Assembly (NCBI GenBank): GCA_003446335.1
Contig: DMAZ01000216.1
Location: 1-24,954, forward strand
From: Lachnospiraceae bacterium
GTDB taxonomy: Bacteria > Bacillota_A > Clostridia > Lachnospirales > Lachnospiraceae
DNA: 24,954 nucleotides
Direction of reading: 5' to 3'
The stretch's first letter is position 1. The number at the start of each line of letters is the position of its first letter. Of this stretch, positions 8,981 through 16,538 are shown piece by piece. The notes under the pieces were generated by a model that worked only from the letters and a program-made list of their open reading frames with translations, had not been told where the DNA came from and did not search any database. The translations under genes and the position numbers were made by a program.

Positions 8981-11767
8981 TCACCATCTCCCGAATCCGT
9001 AGAAGTGGCTGATCCAATATGGTGTATAGATCGAAGCCACCTGATTTGGATGACCGGAATGGACCATCTGCCCGTTCCCGAGATAGATCCCGATATGAGA
9101 AACCGGTCCTTCGGAATCATATGTCCCCGTAAAAAAGATCAGATCTCCCGGCATCGCCTCGGCTTCACTGATCGGAGTACAGATATCGTACAATTCCTGC
9201 GCTGTAAGCCGTCCGGTATTTCTCGCTCCCGAATGGACCAGGCACCAGCTCACAAATCCGGAACAGTCAAAGCCGCTCGGATCATAACCGCCCCATACAT
9301 AAGGCGTCCCGAGATGGCTGAGTGCTTCAGATAGCAGAGCGCCGACCGCACCGGAACTGTTTACCGGAATGTCCGGATAGGCCGCTTCACCGGCTTCAAA
9401 ATAAAATACCGGATTCATCCGCTCACCGTGATAGAGAAGCTCAAGATGCAGGTGACTGTCCATGAAATAGTCTGAACCTGCTGTTCCTATGACATCACCG
9501 ATGGCAACAGGTGAACCGGCTGATACAGCGACAGACTCCAGATTGGCATACCTCACTTCATATCCGTGGGAATCCGTCAGAAAGACATAATTACCGTAGC
9601 TGTCATTCCAGCCGGCCTCACTGACGGTTCCATCAAGGCCGGACAAAACTTCCGTGCCGGAAAATGTGAAAATATCTATCCCGTTATGGTTCTCTACGTT
9701 TCCCGACACGGGGTCAACCCTATATCCGTAATATGCCGTCACCCTGTTGAACCACTTGAAATCAACCGGTTTCCCGAACATCTGGAGATTTCCCCGGACC
9801 TCGTTATAGTCATCAAAATACGACTTTTGTTCATCCGTGAGCCGCTGTTCACAAAGCGCCTTAAGCCCGTTATTCGTAAGCGTGACATTGAAAGCATCGA
9901 CCTGCCTTACTCTGGTCACTTCCACTTCCGTGCCGTTATCGTCTGCAAGGTAAGCGTCCCAGGTCTGGTGTCCATGTGCCTCCGCCACATCGTGATCATC
10001 GTAATACACATCAAAATTAACGCCGTAACGGTTAAGCGGACCGGTATCTTCTACCACATACTCCGTACCGTTCATGATTACCCTTGTCCCCATCGGCACA
10101 AGAGGATCACGTGAATCGACCGCAATTGTATGCTCCGCAGTCGGCATGACTCCGCTGGCTGTCGGCCCTCCTGCATAAGAACCGCAGCAAGCAGCGCAGT
10201 TGCAATAACCGCTTGTAACCACAGGGCCCAGAGATTCACCGACTCTTACAGTCACGGTTTCTCTCACAGTCTCGTTCACCGCCTCGGTCTCGAGATGATA
10301 TTGTTCGGCAAATAGCTGCTCAAGTTCTCCCTTTACCTGGTCAAATTTAAAAACTTCATACTTTGCCGACAGGTAACTGATCAGGATAAACGGATCATGC
10401 TGAATCGGGGCTATGTTATAGCGGTATTCCTCATGGCCTGCGTTATCCCTTCGCATCCTGTCAATTTCCTCCTGAAGTTCTGCTTCCATCTGTGTATAGT
10501 AGAGTTCTGCGGCAAATATCTCCTGATCGTCTGACAGATAACTCGTACCGGCATAGGTGATAATATTCTGCCCGAATGTCGCTCCGCAGCTTGAAACAGC
10601 CGTAGCCAGCAGCATCACGACGAGAAAAAAAGCCCCTATTCCAAGAAATACCTTTCGGTTCTCCTTAAAGAAGTCTGTTACTTTACCGCCGATCTTCTTA
10701 ATATAATCAATCGTTCCGGCGGCTGCCGTGCCGGTCTCCTCCATACGTTTTGCTTTAGCATAATCCCGTTTGATCTGCTGTTTCTGTAGAAAACGGGAAC
10801 GGAAGCCTTCTTTCCTGACTTCCGAATCCATCACTTTCTGCTCACGGATTGATTTGTCTGTTATCTTCCCGGCTCTCTTTCCGCTTCCTGAAACGAGCAT
10901 TTTTTCTGCGACATCCTGTGTTCCTGCCGCGGCGCGAACTGCAGCGTTGTCATCGGAATCCTCTTCTGCTTTATATCGAAGCTTTCCGGTTATCTGACGT
11001 ACTGTTACAAGTTTCCGGCTTCCCCGTCCTGCGGCATGAAAATTTCGTCGCCGCCCGGCAGTTTTCTTTCCGGATTCCTTATAATAATATCTGCGCCGAT
11101 GAGCCTTTACTTTCCTTCCGTAAGATTCATCCTGCATGTCTTTTCCGGTGGTCTGCATCATTTGGGCAGATTCTTCTGTTAACGTACCTGCATCGGAAAC
11201 CTTACGGTCATTCATGCTGGCATCATCCGTACCTGCCCCTTCAACGCCTTCCGTGCTTTCATCTTTATCAAAAAAGAGCTTCGGTTTTCTGCCTGACGGG
11301 TCCTCTTTCTCATAGTAGTATCTTTTTTCCTGGGCCTTCTTCCGCTTTACCTGATCATATCCGGTTTTTCTTCGCTCCGAAGATACCTCTGACCGCTCTC
11401 CGGCAGACGCCGAACCTCGCGACAATTTGTCGTGAGGTTCCTCCCCGGCACCTGTTCCTGAGTTCTCCGCCTCGTCTTTAAAATGCAGACGCTGTTTCCG
11501 CTTTGGCTTATTTGTCCCGGCACTCTTTGCTTTATCTGTATCTCCCCTGTATTTTGCAAGACGCGATCCTTTAGTTCCGTCCTGCTGGTTTTCGTTAAAA
11601 TTTGCACCTTCATCCGAATCCGGACTCCGGTTTCTCATCAGGCGGACTTCTTCCCCTCTGTCAGAGATCCGCTTTGTTGTCTTTTCTGCCAGATCGACTT
11701 CCACAAGGCCGTCCTTCGTCATCTTCTGGACACTTCTGCTCCTGGCTTTCAGTTCCTTTTCTGCCAT
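8981..11767 (-). CDS. Membrane-anchored peptidoglycan hydrolase with 3D, M23 and NlpC/P60 domains
   Basis: 928 residues; ATG at 11767 with GGAGGT upstream, 12 bases after the virB4 stop. Residues 1-370 are charged and low complexity (likely cytoplasmic), then a transmembrane helix (about 376-395, VFLGIGAFFLVVMLLATAV). Outside are three wall-active modules. First, a 3D-type double-psi barrel (about 510-600; MGTRVIM, VVEDTGPLN). Second, an M23/LytM endopeptidase with metal ligands His694 and Asp698 in HNGID and His774 in HLHLEL. Third, a C-terminal NlpC/P60 domain with Cys835 in FDCSGF and His in VSHIGIYLG. It probably cuts local openings in the cell wall for the mating channel, the role VirB1-type enzymes play in Gram-negative systems; it resembles CD1108-type proteins. 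All catalytic residues I can check are present. The N-terminal part carries a copy of the shared palindrome (11415-11437). Confidence 0.9.
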   Translation of the reverse strand: MAEKELKARSRSVQKMTKDGLVEVDLAEKTTKRISDRGEEVRLMRNRSPDSDEGANFNENQQDGTKGSRLAKYRGDTDKAKSAGTNKPKRKQRLHFKDEAENSGTGAGEEPHDKLSRGSASAGERSEVSSERRKTGYDQVKRKKAQEKRYYYEKEDPSGRKPKLFFDKDESTEGVEGAGTDDASMNDRKVSDAGTLTEESAQMMQTTGKDMQDESYGRKVKAHRRRYYYKESGKKTAGRRRNFHAAGRGSRKLVTVRQITGKLRYKAEEDSDDNAAVRAAAGTQDVAEKMLVSGSGKRAGKITDKSIREQKVMDSEVRKEGFRSRFLQKQQIKRDYAKAKRMEETGTAAAGTIDYIKKIGGKVTDFFKENRKVFLGIGAFFLVVMLLATAVSSCGATFGQNIITYAGTSYLSDDQEIFAAELYYTQMEAELQEEIDRMRRDNAGHEEYRYNIAPIQHDPFILISYLSAKYEVFKFDQVKGELEQLFAEQYHLETEAVNETVRETVTVRVGESLGPVVTSGYCNCAACCGSYAGGPTASGVMPTAEHTIAVDSRDPLVPMGTRVIMNGTEYVVEDTGPLNRYGVNFDVYYDDHDVAEAHGHQTWDAYLADDNGTEVEVTRVRQVDAFNVTLTNNGLKALCEQRLTDEQKSYFDDYNEVRGNLQMFGKPVDFKWFNRVTAYYGYRVDPVSGNVENHNGIDIFTFSGTEVLSGLDGTVSEAGWNDSYGNYVFLTDSHGYEVRYANLESVAVSAGSPVAIGDVIGTAGSDYFMDSHLHLELLYHGERMNPVFYFEAGEAAYPDIPVNSSGAVGALLSEALSHLGTPYVWGGYDPSGFDCSGFVSWCLVHSGARNTGRLTAQELYDICTPISEAEAMPGDLIFFTGTYDSEGPVSHIGIYLGNGQMVHSGHPNQVASIYTPYWISHFYGFGRW
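11415..11437. promoter_or_regulatory. Palindrome copy 1 (candidate parS or regulator site), inside the hydrolase gene
   Basis: Core CGACAAWTTGTCG flanked by CCTC and GAGG arms; 23 bases, symmetric except for one position pair (G opposite T). It is the exact reverse complement of the copy at 21019-21041 and shares its first 19 bases with the copy in parA. Read in the coding direction it gives PHDKLSRG. Confidence 0.55.
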
Positions 11768-11779
11768 CGTCTACCTCCG

Positions 11780-12119
11780 TCAGCTCTGACCGTTCTCTTC
11801 CGGCTTTGTCGTCAGGAGCTTATAAAGATTGTTCTTCGGAAAATGATCCACGAACGGTATAATCACGTTCCCGTAGAACAGAAGGCCCTCTCCTTCGTTG
11901 CTGTTCTTGACATAGGAAAGCTGCTGCTTTGATATGGACAGGTGTTTTGCAAGTATTTCCCTGTCTCCCGGTGCCTGGTTCATCATATATATAAAGTCCG
12001 AATTCTCGAAAATATTTTCTATTTCACGGCTTGCCAGAAGGTCTTTGATGTTCTGCGTTATGGCTGTCGGTATACCTCCCCACTTTCTGAAACGCTTCCA
12101 GATCTCCACGGAATAGGCT
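11780..12119 (-). pseudogene. C-terminal part of VirB4, separated by a frameshift
   Basis: This frame continues the VirB4 ATPase after the +1 shift near 12116: it reads YSVEIWKRFRKWGG, then IPTAITQNIKDLLASREIEN, a conserved C-terminal stretch of the VirB4/CD1110 family. The first in-frame ATG (12109) falls in the middle of that conserved block and has no convincing ribosome binding site, so it is unlikely to be a separate gene. Joined to the upstream part, the intact protein would be about 815 residues, normal for Gram-positive VirB4. Either the gene is inactivated, the assembly has a one-base error, or ribosomes shift here; no slippery heptamer or long homopolymer is seen. Confidence 0.85.
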
Positions 12120-14225
12120 TGCCGTCTGCTCTTCCTTCAGAAGCAAATGAAACTCATCACAGTAGTATCTCGTAGATTTCTTTCTCTCCCGGTTGATTGT
12201 CACCCGGTTCCAGACCTGGTCTTCTACTATCAGCATTCCGATCTTCTTCAACTGCTTTCCGAGTTCCTTGATATCGAAACACACGATCCGGTTGTCTATA
12301 TCAACATTCGTCCTGTGATTAAATACATTCAGAGAGCCGGTCACGTAAATCTCAAGGGCTGTTGCAAGTCTCTGTGCCTCCGGTTCTGTCTGGGTTCTCA
12401 GGAGTTCATACAAATCACCGAGAATCGGCATTTTCTCCGGCAGAGGATCTGCCAGATAATCCTGATAGACCATCCTCACACATCGGTCAATGATCGTCTT
12501 CTCCACCGGCTCAAGGCCATTCTTTCCTCCGACAATCAGCTCACAGAGCGACAGGATAAAGTCAGACTTGAGTGAAAGCGGGTTATCCTCTTCCGAATAG
12601 TTCAGGTTCAAATCCATCGGATTGATGAACTGGTCGGATACCGGCGATATCTTTATGACTTGTCCGTGCAGTGCCTTGACCAGCGGATAATACTCGGCCT
12701 CAGGGTCGCATATGATGATATCGTCTTCCGTTACAAGGAAGCAGTTCGTAATCTCCCTCTTTGCTGCAAATGATTTGCCGGAGCCGGGCGTTCCGAGGAT
12801 CAAGCCGTTCGGATTCTTCAGCCTCTTCCGGTCAACCATGATCATATTGTTGGAAAGGGCATTCAGCCCGTAATAAAGAGCCTCCCCTTCCTGAAAGAGT
12901 TCCTGAGTCGTGAACGGAACAAAAATCGCTGTAGAAGATGTTGTAAGTCCCCTCTGGATCTCGATCCGATTAAGTCCGATAGGAATGGAAGACATAAGCG
13001 CTGCTTCCTGCTGATAATCCAGGAGCCTCAGCGAGCAGTTATATTTCTGGGCAATTCCCTGCACCTGAAAGATGCTGTTGTCCAATTTCTGTTTCTTCTT
13101 ATCTGTGTTCATTACAAGGACAGTCACGAGGAACATTCTCTCATTCCTGCTTTGCAGGTCTTCCAGAAGGTTCTTGGCTTCCTCACCATAGGTGGCAAGG
13201 TCACTCGGAAGGATCTCCATATCATATCCGGCCCTGACAGCTTTTTTCTGCTCTTCGATCTTCATCTTATCCAGATCAGATATTTTCCCTTTGATCATCT
13301 TGATGGCGGACATCTGGTCAATCGACTGGATATAAATGTTAACAATGATGCTGTTATCAACATCCAGAAAATCAGCCAGCATCCTGTCAGTCAGTTCCGG
13401 CGCAAGGATCTGCAGGTAGCTGACGCTCCCGATTGTTCTCCCCATCATAAAAGACTGGCTTTTTCCGAAATTAAATGACGTTGGCGCCACAAAATCTTTC
13501 GTATTCAGCCCGCTCTGTACGAGCATGTCATACGAGAATCGAAAAGGTTCTATCCTGTCCTGGTTGAACATATGGTAGATGATCTCCAACCGCTCCACAC
13601 CGTTAAGGGATCTGGCTTTCGCGCCGAGGATCTTGAAGTTGTTAAGAACATCTGCTTCTATCCGCTCAAGTCTTGGTCTGGCTGATTTCAGGTTTTCGGC
13701 ATCAATCCCGAACGTGATATATTTCGTCTTTACAAGCCCGTTATTTCCTTTCGCCAGCTGGTCTTTCAACATGGTCCGGTACTCCTCCCGTATCTGATTG
13801 AAAGAATCCTTCTGATCAGGGATATCGATTCCTTTCTCATACTCCGAGATATCGACCTGCTGATTCAGGAAACTGAGCTGGACACTAACTGAAGAATCAA
13901 AGTAATTCAGGAAATCACAGTAGTTCTCAAAAATAGTAGTTTTGTCTTCCGTGAGCGCCAGCTGATAATTGATGTCATAAAACTGAATGGTCTTAGTAAA
14001 ATAGTTCTCTGTCACCTGACATACCCCGTCACGGTACATGCGAAGATAAGGAATACTCTGCTGTGCAGTCTGTGGTATGTTCCTGCGTTTCCTGCGCTTC
14101 TTTTCCTGTTTCTTCCGTCTCTTTTCCTCCTTGCTCTCCGCTTTATTTTTTTCTGCCCGGCGGTTTCTTTTTTCTGCCCGGGCGAGCTGCATTTCCTGCA
14201 GCTGTCTTTTTGTCTTTCTTACCAT
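12024..14225 (-). CDS. VirB4-like conjugation ATPase (CD1110 type), truncated by a frameshift
   Basis: Energises assembly of the type IV secretion channel by ATP hydrolysis at the inner face of the membrane. The ATG at 14225 has GGAGG six bases upstream and overlaps prgI by 83 bases. The N-terminus is very Lys/Arg-rich (1-50). It is followed by the VirB4 N-terminal region (IPYLRMYRDGVCQV), Walker A GTPGSGKS (about 474-481) and Walker B YYCDEFHLLL (about 690). After KEEQTAS (about 711) the frame runs into unrelated sequence and stops at 12024, giving 733 residues. One extra base at 12116/12117 explains this: dropping it joins the frame to the C-terminal part at 11780-12119. The truncated product keeps both Walker motifs but loses about 108 C-terminal residues, so it would probably not function. 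If real, this element cannot transfer without a helper. Confidence 0.9.
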   Translation of the reverse strand: MVRKTKRQLQEMQLARAEKRNRRAEKNKAESKEEKRRKKQEKKRRKRRNIPQTAQQSIPYLRMYRDGVCQVTENYFTKTIQFYDINYQLALTEDKTTIFENYCDFLNYFDSSVSVQLSFLNQQVDISEYEKGIDIPDQKDSFNQIREEYRTMLKDQLAKGNNGLVKTKYITFGIDAENLKSARPRLERIEADVLNNFKILGAKARSLNGVERLEIIYHMFNQDRIEPFRFSYDMLVQSGLNTKDFVAPTSFNFGKSQSFMMGRTIGSVSYLQILAPELTDRMLADFLDVDNSIIVNIYIQSIDQMSAIKMIKGKISDLDKMKIEEQKKAVRAGYDMEILPSDLATYGEEAKNLLEDLQSRNERMFLVTVLVMNTDKKKQKLDNSIFQVQGIAQKYNCSLRLLDYQQEAALMSSIPIGLNRIEIQRGLTTSSTAIFVPFTTQELFQEGEALYYGLNALSNNMIMVDRKRLKNPNGLILGTPGSGKSFAAKREITNCFLVTEDDIIICDPEAEYYPLVKALHGQVIKISPVSDQFINPMDLNLNYSEEDNPLSLKSDFILSLCELIVGGKNGLEPVEKTIIDRCVRMVYQDYLADPLPEKMPILGDLYELLRTQTEPEAQRLATALEIYVTGSLNVFNHRTNVDIDNRIVCFDIKELGKQLKKIGMLIVEDQVWNRVTINRERKKSTRYYCDEFHLLLKEEQTASLFRGDLEAFQKVGRYTDSHNAEHQRPSGKP

Positions 14226-14568
14226 CGGCTTCCTCCATCTCTATGAGGGATGCAACACCGGCGTAGAAGTTCTCCGTTTTGTAAGGCCTGACCGGCGGAT
14301 AAATGAATTTCTGCCGAATGATGTTCCCAGCAACTTTTTCAAATGGAAGCCCGTCCTTTTCATACATGGCCAGGAAAAAGAATGGGAGCATGATGGTCAC
14401 CATTAAAATAGCGGATACATCAGCCCCCAGAATTCCTTTCGTCAGCAGGTAAAACGGTACTCCCACAACAGCCGCCAGGCTGAAGAATATCAGCTGGCGG
14501 CCGGTCAGATTAAATGCTACTTTGGTTTTGACTTTCGTTAAATCTTTCGGTACAGGTACATATGCCAT
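14143..14568 (-). CDS. PrgI-family membrane protein of the transfer channel
   Basis: 141 residues from the ATG at 14568, chosen because GGAGGAG lies just upstream and the family N-terminus begins here (MAYVPVPKDLTKVKTKVAFNLT); the frame is open to 14607 without a site. Two adjacent hydrophobic helices (about 23-41 and 46-66, separated by TKGILGADV) are followed by EKDGLPFEKVAGNIIRQKFIYPP, a typical PrgI ending, then a Lys/Arg-rich tail. PrgI proteins are VirB3-like small channel subunits that lie next to, or are fused with, VirB4. That fits the immediate overlap with virB4 here. Confidence 0.85.
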   Translation of the reverse strand: MAYVPVPKDLTKVKTKVAFNLTGRQLIFFSLAAVVGVPFYLLTKGILGADVSAILMVTIMLPFFFLAMYEKDGLPFEKVAGNIIRQKFIYPPVRPYKTENFYAGVASLIEMEEADGKKDKKTAAGNAARPGRKKKPPGRKK

Positions 14569-14646
14569 TGGTTCTCCTCCGTTTAATAACCTATGCAATA
14601 TCCACATTCAGAAGTGCAGGAATTTCTTTGACCGTGGATCTTCGCT

Positions 14647-15309
14647 TCACTCATACAGAAATCCAATGTCTGCGTTACCAGACATATCCGCCGAATCGTC
14701 CTGTACTTTTCCTTCCGTTTCCGGACCATCCTGCACATCTCCCACTCCATCCTGATCATCTTCCGGAGCATCCTGTTCCTCTTCTGCTTCCCCCGGCTCA
14801 TCGCTTTTATCTTCCTGCTCCCCGTAGTCAGCTTCCATCAGAAGGAGCAATTCATCATCTTCTTCCTCAAATTCGCTGAGATCTTTCTGATATCCCATCC
14901 TTCTATCGATTTCATCTTTATCAAGGCCGACACTTGCGAACATTTCAATGTTTTCCATCTCATGCCTTACCTTGTAGATAAAACCGCATTCATATGCAGC
15001 AAGCACGCTTTTGTCCCCGGATGCAAGCCTGAGATTAGGCAGTGAAACATAACCGGCCATTGCGCTGCAGGCATCGCTGATATCTTTCTTAAGGGCAGCA
15101 TACCTTTTTCTGTTATAGAGATCCGTATAATAATCGACAACTGTGCGCATTCTCTCAATATCCTTAGCTTCGTGGAAGATGGCTCTGCAGAAAGTGTGTG
15201 CTTCCTCACGGGCAGACTCATGAATGTTATTCACGTTGAGTTCCCCGTCCGATTCGATAAATCCTCTGATAAACAAAATAATTGAATTTCCATTTTTCCT
15301 TAAGAGCAT
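14647..15309 (-). CDS. Acidic protein of unknown function in the transfer operon
   Basis: 220 residues from the ATG at 15309, which has GGGAGG at a good distance; the upstream ATG at 15330 lacks one. I do not recognise the family. Residues 1-150 look mainly helical and contain HESAREEAHTFCRAIFHEA and VRHEMENIEMFASVGLDKDE. The last 70 residues are strongly acidic and repetitive (Glu, Asp, Gly, Gln). There is no signal peptide or membrane helix, so it is probably cytoplasmic. It lies between the VirB6-like and PrgI genes, so a role in assembly or regulation of the secretion channel is likely, but only by position. Confidence 0.75.
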   Translation of the reverse strand: MLLRKNGNSIILFIRGFIESDGELNVNNIHESAREEAHTFCRAIFHEAKDIERMRTVVDYYTDLYNRKRYAALKKDISDACSAMAGYVSLPNLRLASGDKSVLAAYECGFIYKVRHEMENIEMFASVGLDKDEIDRRMGYQKDLSEFEEEDDELLLLMEADYGEQEDKSDEPGEAEEEQDAPEDDQDGVGDVQDGPETEGKVQDDSADMSGNADIGFLYE

Positions 15310-15351
15310 TTTTAACCTCCCGGTATTCATTCTATTGTTTTGCTTCTCTTT

Positions 15352-16218
15352 TTAATGTGCATTGAAAATTGATTTACTGATGGATCCTGTCTTGAAAAGC
15401 ATGAAAGCCAGAACCACCGTGTATGCCGCTATGGAGAACAGGGCTGTATGTATGTTGCTGCTCACATTCATCGTAGCTATCAGCACGGAATAAATTCCCA
15501 CACATACCATCATGAAGAATCCCTGAAACCCCAGTGCGAACAGTCCCTTGATGTAGTTGCTTCCGATATTTCCCCATTCGCGGTTCGTCAGAGTCGCAAA
15601 CGGGATCGGAGCCACAGAAGTATACAAGTAGATCTCGATCATCCTGCCGTACAGAATTACCGTAATCAGCATGGACATGATTTTGACGGCGAGTGAGAGC
15701 AGTAGAACTTCTGCCGATAGCAGGAACAGTTCCCCGACCTCCATTGTCTCAAGGCTGTCTATTATCTGCTGCATGGTGGATGCCGCATCGATAGAGGTGT
15801 TGCCTGAGATGACGCCGCCCGCATTTGCCACTACATTCTGAGCCAGATCGAATACTGCCATTGTGAAGTCAAAGGTATTTGTCACAAGATAAATTGCAAC
15901 ATATGCTTTGAATATCCATTTAAAGATCATGAACGTCTCCATCTCATGCATATTGTTCTTCTCGGTAATCATCGTAATCAGCTCGTAGCAAAGAACAAAT
16001 GTAATAATCATACCTGCAATCGGAACGATCACCGTCTGTGAAAGACTCTGGATCATACTAAAAATCCCGCCGCTCCACTGCTGTGGGGTCTGTCCGACCT
16101 CCCCGGCAATCGTCCCTACACGGTCGTTCATGTTGGCGAACAGATCCTGCAGGCAGCTCTTTATAAAACCAATCAGGATCTCTTTGATCGCTTCCGTGAT
16201 GCGTTCCAGTAGATTCAT
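15352..16218 (-). CDS. VirB6/TrbL-like channel protein (CD1112 type)
   Basis: 288 residues, ATG at 16218, 15 bases after the Maff2 stop. An amphipathic N-terminus (NLLERITEAIKEILIGFIKSCLQDLF) is followed by about six hydrophobic segments, e.g. VIVPIAGMIITFVLCYELI, ELFLLSAEVLLLSLAVKIMSML, IKGLFALGFQGFFMMVCVGI and ALFSIAAYTVVLAFMLF. The APIPFATLTNREWGNIGSNYIKG region between helices is typical of VirB6/TrbL-like proteins of clostridial elements. VirB6 proteins form the membrane part of the DNA channel. Context supports this: it lies between Maff2 and PrgI/VirB4. Confidence 0.88.
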   Translation of the reverse strand: MNLLERITEAIKEILIGFIKSCLQDLFANMNDRVGTIAGEVGQTPQQWSGGIFSMIQSLSQTVIVPIAGMIITFVLCYELITMITEKNNMHEMETFMIFKWIFKAYVAIYLVTNTFDFTMAVFDLAQNVVANAGGVISGNTSIDAASTMQQIIDSLETMEVGELFLLSAEVLLLSLAVKIMSMLITVILYGRMIEIYLYTSVAPIPFATLTNREWGNIGSNYIKGLFALGFQGFFMMVCVGIYSVLIATMNVSSNIHTALFSIAAYTVVLAFMLFKTGSISKSIFNAH

Positions 16219-16233
16219 CCTGATGATCCCCCG

Positions 16234-16446
16234 TTAAAATAATGTGGAAAGCTGCGGGATCAGGGTCGTACCGATCAGCATGATGCCGGCTCCCGCCATA
16301 AGCTGCTTAATCCCCTGACTCTTTGCACCGGGATTATCTGACCCATAACCTTCCAGAAGATTGACAACTCCCCATACTCCGAGGCCTCCGCCGATGGCGG
16401 TGACCATTGTGCCAAGTGTTGAAATTGCGCTGGAAAAGAATCCCAT
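16234..16446 (-). CDS. Maff2-family small membrane protein
   Basis: 70 residues; ATG at 16446 with AAGGAGGAG upstream, a very strong site suggesting high expression. It has two hydrophobic segments (about 5-30, Gly-rich, and 48-65) split by a short polar loop (EGYGSDNPGAKSQG). Maff2 proteins are always found in Tn1549-like transfer operons just before the VirB6 gene. Size, two helices and high translation signal resemble VirB2 pilin-like subunits, but that is inference; there is no cleavable signal peptide. A weak hairpin with a T-tract lies upstream at 16476-16508. Confidence 0.85.
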   Translation of the reverse strand: MGFFSSAISTLGTMVTAIGGGLGVWGVVNLLEGYGSDNPGAKSQGIKQLMAGAGIMLIGTTLIPQLSTLF

Positions 16447-16475
16447 AATAAACTCCTCCTTTTTATAGTTGATTG

Positions 16476-16508
16476 CAAAAAAATAAGACCGGATTTCTCC
16501 GCCCTCTT
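16476..16508 (-). terminator. Weak intrinsic terminator between coupling protein and Maff2 genes
   Basis: On the minus strand, AAGA and CGGA pair with TCCG and TCTT around a GAAA loop, with a small internal loop, followed by ATTTTTTT. The stem is modest, so it may reduce rather than stop transcription into the channel genes, or define an mRNA end for the strongly translated Maff2 message. Confidence 0.45.
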
Positions 16509-16538
16509 TAAGTGGTGTCCCAAATATCGATCCACCCG

